Translations under genes and position numbers: made by a program
Shown: positions 61,371-64,000 of the stretch, one piece after another
How positions within the stretch are numbered: position 1 is the first letter of the stretch
Layout of the letters: each line of letters begins with the position of its first letter
Notes under the pieces: generated by a model
Database searches by the model: none
What the model saw: the letters and a program-made list of their open reading frames with translations, nothing else
Told to the model about the DNA's origin: nothing
Assembly: GCF_027186265.1 (NCBI RefSeq)
Contig: NZ_CP114176.1
Location: forward strand, 1,674,001-1,738,000
Origin: Lentibacillus daqui
GTDB taxonomy: Bacteria > Bacillota > Bacilli > Bacillales > Amphibacillaceae
Length of the DNA stretch: 64,000 nt
Reading direction: 5' to 3'

Positions 61371-64000
61371 ATGACTTATCGAAACGGTTAAAAAGGTACT
61401 TGTTATTGGTTCCGGACCAATTGTGATCGGGCAGGCAGCTGAATTTGATTATGCTGGTACAGAGGCATGCCTGGCATTGAAAGAAGAAGGCATCGAGGTT
61501 GTATTACTAAATAACAACCCGGCAACGATTATGACCGATGAAACAGTCGCTGATTCTATTTATCTGGAACCAATGAATCTTGCAACACTTGAAAAAATCT
61601 TCGAAAAGGAACGTCCGGACGGCATGATTGGTACGCTTGGCGGGCAAACGGGATTAAATTTAACATTACAAGCTTATCAATCCGGATTATTGGAAAAGTA
61701 TCATGTGCAATTATTAGGTAGTACCGTAGATTCGATTCAAAAAGGAGAGGACAGGGAACAATTCCGCTCCCTGATGAAACAGTTGAACGAACCAGTTCCG
61801 GATTCATATATCACGACAACGCTGAATGATGCGATTGATTATGCAGATAAAATCGGTTATCCGGTTATTGCCCGTCCTGCCTATACACTTGGTGGTACAG
61901 GTGGTGGATTTGCCGAAAACAAACAACAATTACAGACGATTGTGACCACTGGGCTAAAACTAAGTCCCATTCACCAAGTGCTAATCGAAAAGAGCATTAA
62001 AGGCTGGAAAGAAATCGAATTTGAGGTGATACGTGACATTCATGACAACTGTGTGATTGTTTGCAGCATGGAAAATGTTGATCCTGTTGGCGTCCATACG
62101 GGGGATTCAATTGTTGTCGCTCCGGCAAAAACGTGGACCGAACAACAACATACCATGTTATGTACTGCAGCGGTAAACATCATTCGCAATCTTGGTGTGA
62201 TCGGTGCTTGTAATATCCAAATTGCACTGAAACCAGATGCCAATGAATATGCGGTGATTGAAGTCAATCCCAGGGTCAGTCGTTCTTCAGCATTAGCTTC
62301 AAAGGCTACTGGTTGTCCAATCGCCAAAATTGCTACCAAATGCGCTCTGGGTCAATCATTGGATTCCTATTTCCCAACCAAAAATGCTACAGTTCATGAG
62401 CTTAACATCGATTATACAGTTGTCAAAATCCCGCGGTTTTCGTTTGATAAATTTCCTACAGCGGACAGAAAACTGGGTACGCAGATGAAAGCAACCGGGG
62501 AAACAATGGCAATTGATCTAACTTTTGCCGCGGCGTTAAACAAGGCGATTCGTTCGTTGGATAATGGATTGCATTCATTAGCACATCCATTGATTGCTGG
62601 TAAGGATTATTCAGTTTTATTGCAACATATGCAACAGCCTACTGATCTAAGACTGTTTGCTGTAGCCGAAGCACTTCGTCAAGGAAAAGGTATTACGGAA
62701 ATCTACCAGCAAACTTCCATTAGCAAACCTTTCTTAATCGAAATGAAACAAATGGTTGAAATGGAGCAAATGCTTGCGAATGAATCATTGGAGTCCGTGA
62801 CCAAGGAGCAGTTGTTAAAGGCGAAACAAATGCAATTCAGCGATGTGGCCTTGGCAGCATACCTGGGGACAACCGAGCAACAAGTACAGCAAAAACTAAA
62901 AGCGAACCAGTTAACCGCTCGTTATCAGGTCGTTCAATCAGAAAATCATTTTCCTTATTTTTATTCGACCTGGCAACGGGAAGTGAATCCGGAAAAGGCA
63001 TCGAATGACCCGAAAAAAGTATTAATTTTAGGTTCCGGCCCGATCCGAATTGGGCAGGGAATGGAGTTTGATTATAGCTCGGTTCATGCTGTTTATGCTT
63101 TGAAAAAATTAGGATATACCACAGTGATTATAAATAACAACCCGGAAACCGTTAGTACGGACAGTGCGGTTGCCGATCGATTATATTTTGAACCATTAAC
63201 AACAGAAGATATTCTGGCAGTAATCGAACACGAACAAATAACAGGTGTCATGATTCAGTTTGGGGGGCAAACAGCGATCAATTTAGCGCGCGAATTGACT
63301 GGAGCTGGAGTTGCGATTTACGGAACCTCAACAGAAAATATTGATTTACTCGAGGATCGTGAGCATTTTTATCAGCTATTAAAGCGAATCAATATCCCGC
63401 ATATTGAGGGCGAAATGGCGTATAGTGTATCGGAATTGCAGGCTTGCGCTCAAAAAATCGGTTATCCGGTTCTTGTCCGGCCATCTTATGTTATTGGCGG
63501 GCAATCGATGTATATTATTCATGAGAAAGCAATGTTGGATACGTATTTAGAAATATTAACGGATTCAGATCAACGTATATGGCCAATTGTTGTTGATAAA
63601 TATACACCCGGTCTGGAAGCGGAGGTAGATATTATCAGTGATGGAACACATTGCTTCATACCTGCGATTGCCGAACATGTGGAACGTGCCGGCGTGCATT
63701 CCGGAGACAGTATCGCGGTGATGCCACCCGTCCAACTATCTGATGCTCAACAAGCTCAACTGATTAAATACGCGACATCCATTTGTCGTGAAGCAAATAT
63801 TGTTGGCCTGGTGAATATGCAGTTCGTAGTTACAGATCAACAAATCTATGCACTTGAAGTGAATCCAAGGGCATCACGAACAATTCCAATGATCAGCAAG
63901 ATAACAGGAATTCCGATGGTCGAGCACGCCATTCGCGTACAGCTTGGAGAAAAACTTGGTGAGAACCGTTTTCCGGAACCCATTGACTATTATGCTGTGA
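61371..64000 (+). CDS. carB: Carbamoyl-phosphate synthase large subunit (3' end outside window, apparent frameshift at start)
   Basis: The open frame runs to the window end, about 875 residues. It has the two ATP-grasp halves with the repeated GSGPIVIGQAAEFDYAG and GSGPIRIGQGMEFDYSS, plus NNNPATIMTDET and NNNPETVSTDSA. It makes carbamoyl phosphate from glutamine-derived ammonia, bicarbonate and two ATP. The natural start is problematic. ATG 61371, well placed after GGGGGG, runs into a stop after six codons. The CarB frame has no ATG, GTG or TTG after an in-frame stop at 61372. Dropping one T near 61376 would join them as MTIETVKKVLVIGSG, a normal N-terminus. So there is either a real frameshift, an assembly error, or a rare start codon such as ATC 61378. 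Context in the arg operon suggests the arginine-specific enzyme. Confidence 0.9.

Noticed and set aside
1..64000. CRISPR arrays, prophage genes, tRNA or rRNA genes
   Set aside because: No regularly spaced repeats, phage structural genes or cloverleaf sequences were seen in a reading of the whole window.

Overview
The window is about 64 kb of AT-rich chromosome from an endospore-forming member of the Bacillaceae. Gene order follows the Bacillus subtilis yqh-yqi-yqj region closely: gcvT-gcvPA-gcvPB, yqhL, mntR, yqhO, yqhP, yqhR, papA, efp, spoIIIAA-AH, accB-accC, yqhY, nusB, folD, xseA-xseB, ispA, tlyA/yqxC, argR, recN, spoIVB, spo0A, yqzF, bkdR, the bkd operon, brxB, yqjA, yqjE, dinB. An OLE RNA with its partner gene oapA, an adenosylcobalamin-dependent ribonucleotide reductase and lineage-type repeats suggest a halophilic or alkaliphilic genus (Virgibacillus, Oceanobacillus or Lentibacillus-like). 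Genus is an inference; family is well supported.

Region by region: 1-3.1 kb holds glycine cleavage genes. 3.1-10.7 kb holds a membrane rhodanese, nrdJ behind paired NrdR boxes, the Mn regulator mntR, a patatin-like hydrolase, membrane proteins and an M24 peptidase. 10.9-17.1 kb holds EF-P and the eight-gene spoIIIA sporulation channel operon behind a consensus sigma-E promoter. 17.4-23.7 kb holds fatty-acid, folate, DNA-repair and isoprenoid genes. 23.8-25.2 kb holds OLE RNA and oapA; the dxs gene usually found next to them is absent. 25.3-30.9 kb runs tlyA-argR-recN-spoIVB-spo0A, with sigma-F and sigma-H type promoters visible.

31-41.1 kb holds aspartokinase, yqzF and a sigma-54/BkdR-controlled branched-chain keto-acid dehydrogenase operon with a near-perfect -24/-12 promoter and a candidate BkdR palindrome. 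It lacks ptb and buk. 41.2-47.4 kb holds bacilliredoxin, an exporter-like protein, a tiny Prli42-like protein, a peptidase, a complete IS1182-family element and DNA polymerase IV.

47.5-57 kb is the most notable accessory-like unit: a SAM-I (S-box) riboswitch with terminator and antiterminator, followed by an M20 amidohydrolase, two paralogous family-5 substrate-binding lipoproteins, a complete Opp-type ABC transporter and an unrecognised 149-residue protein. This looks like a methionine or sulfur-compound scavenging operon with an unknown substrate. 57.1-64 kb is the arginine operon argC-argJ-argB-argD-carB, with ARG-box-like palindromes over the promoter, no carA between argD and carB, and an apparent one-base frameshift at the carB start.

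A family of structured intergenic repeats (three copies of about 200-260 bp and one 82-bp short form) sits inside or between co-directional genes in four places.
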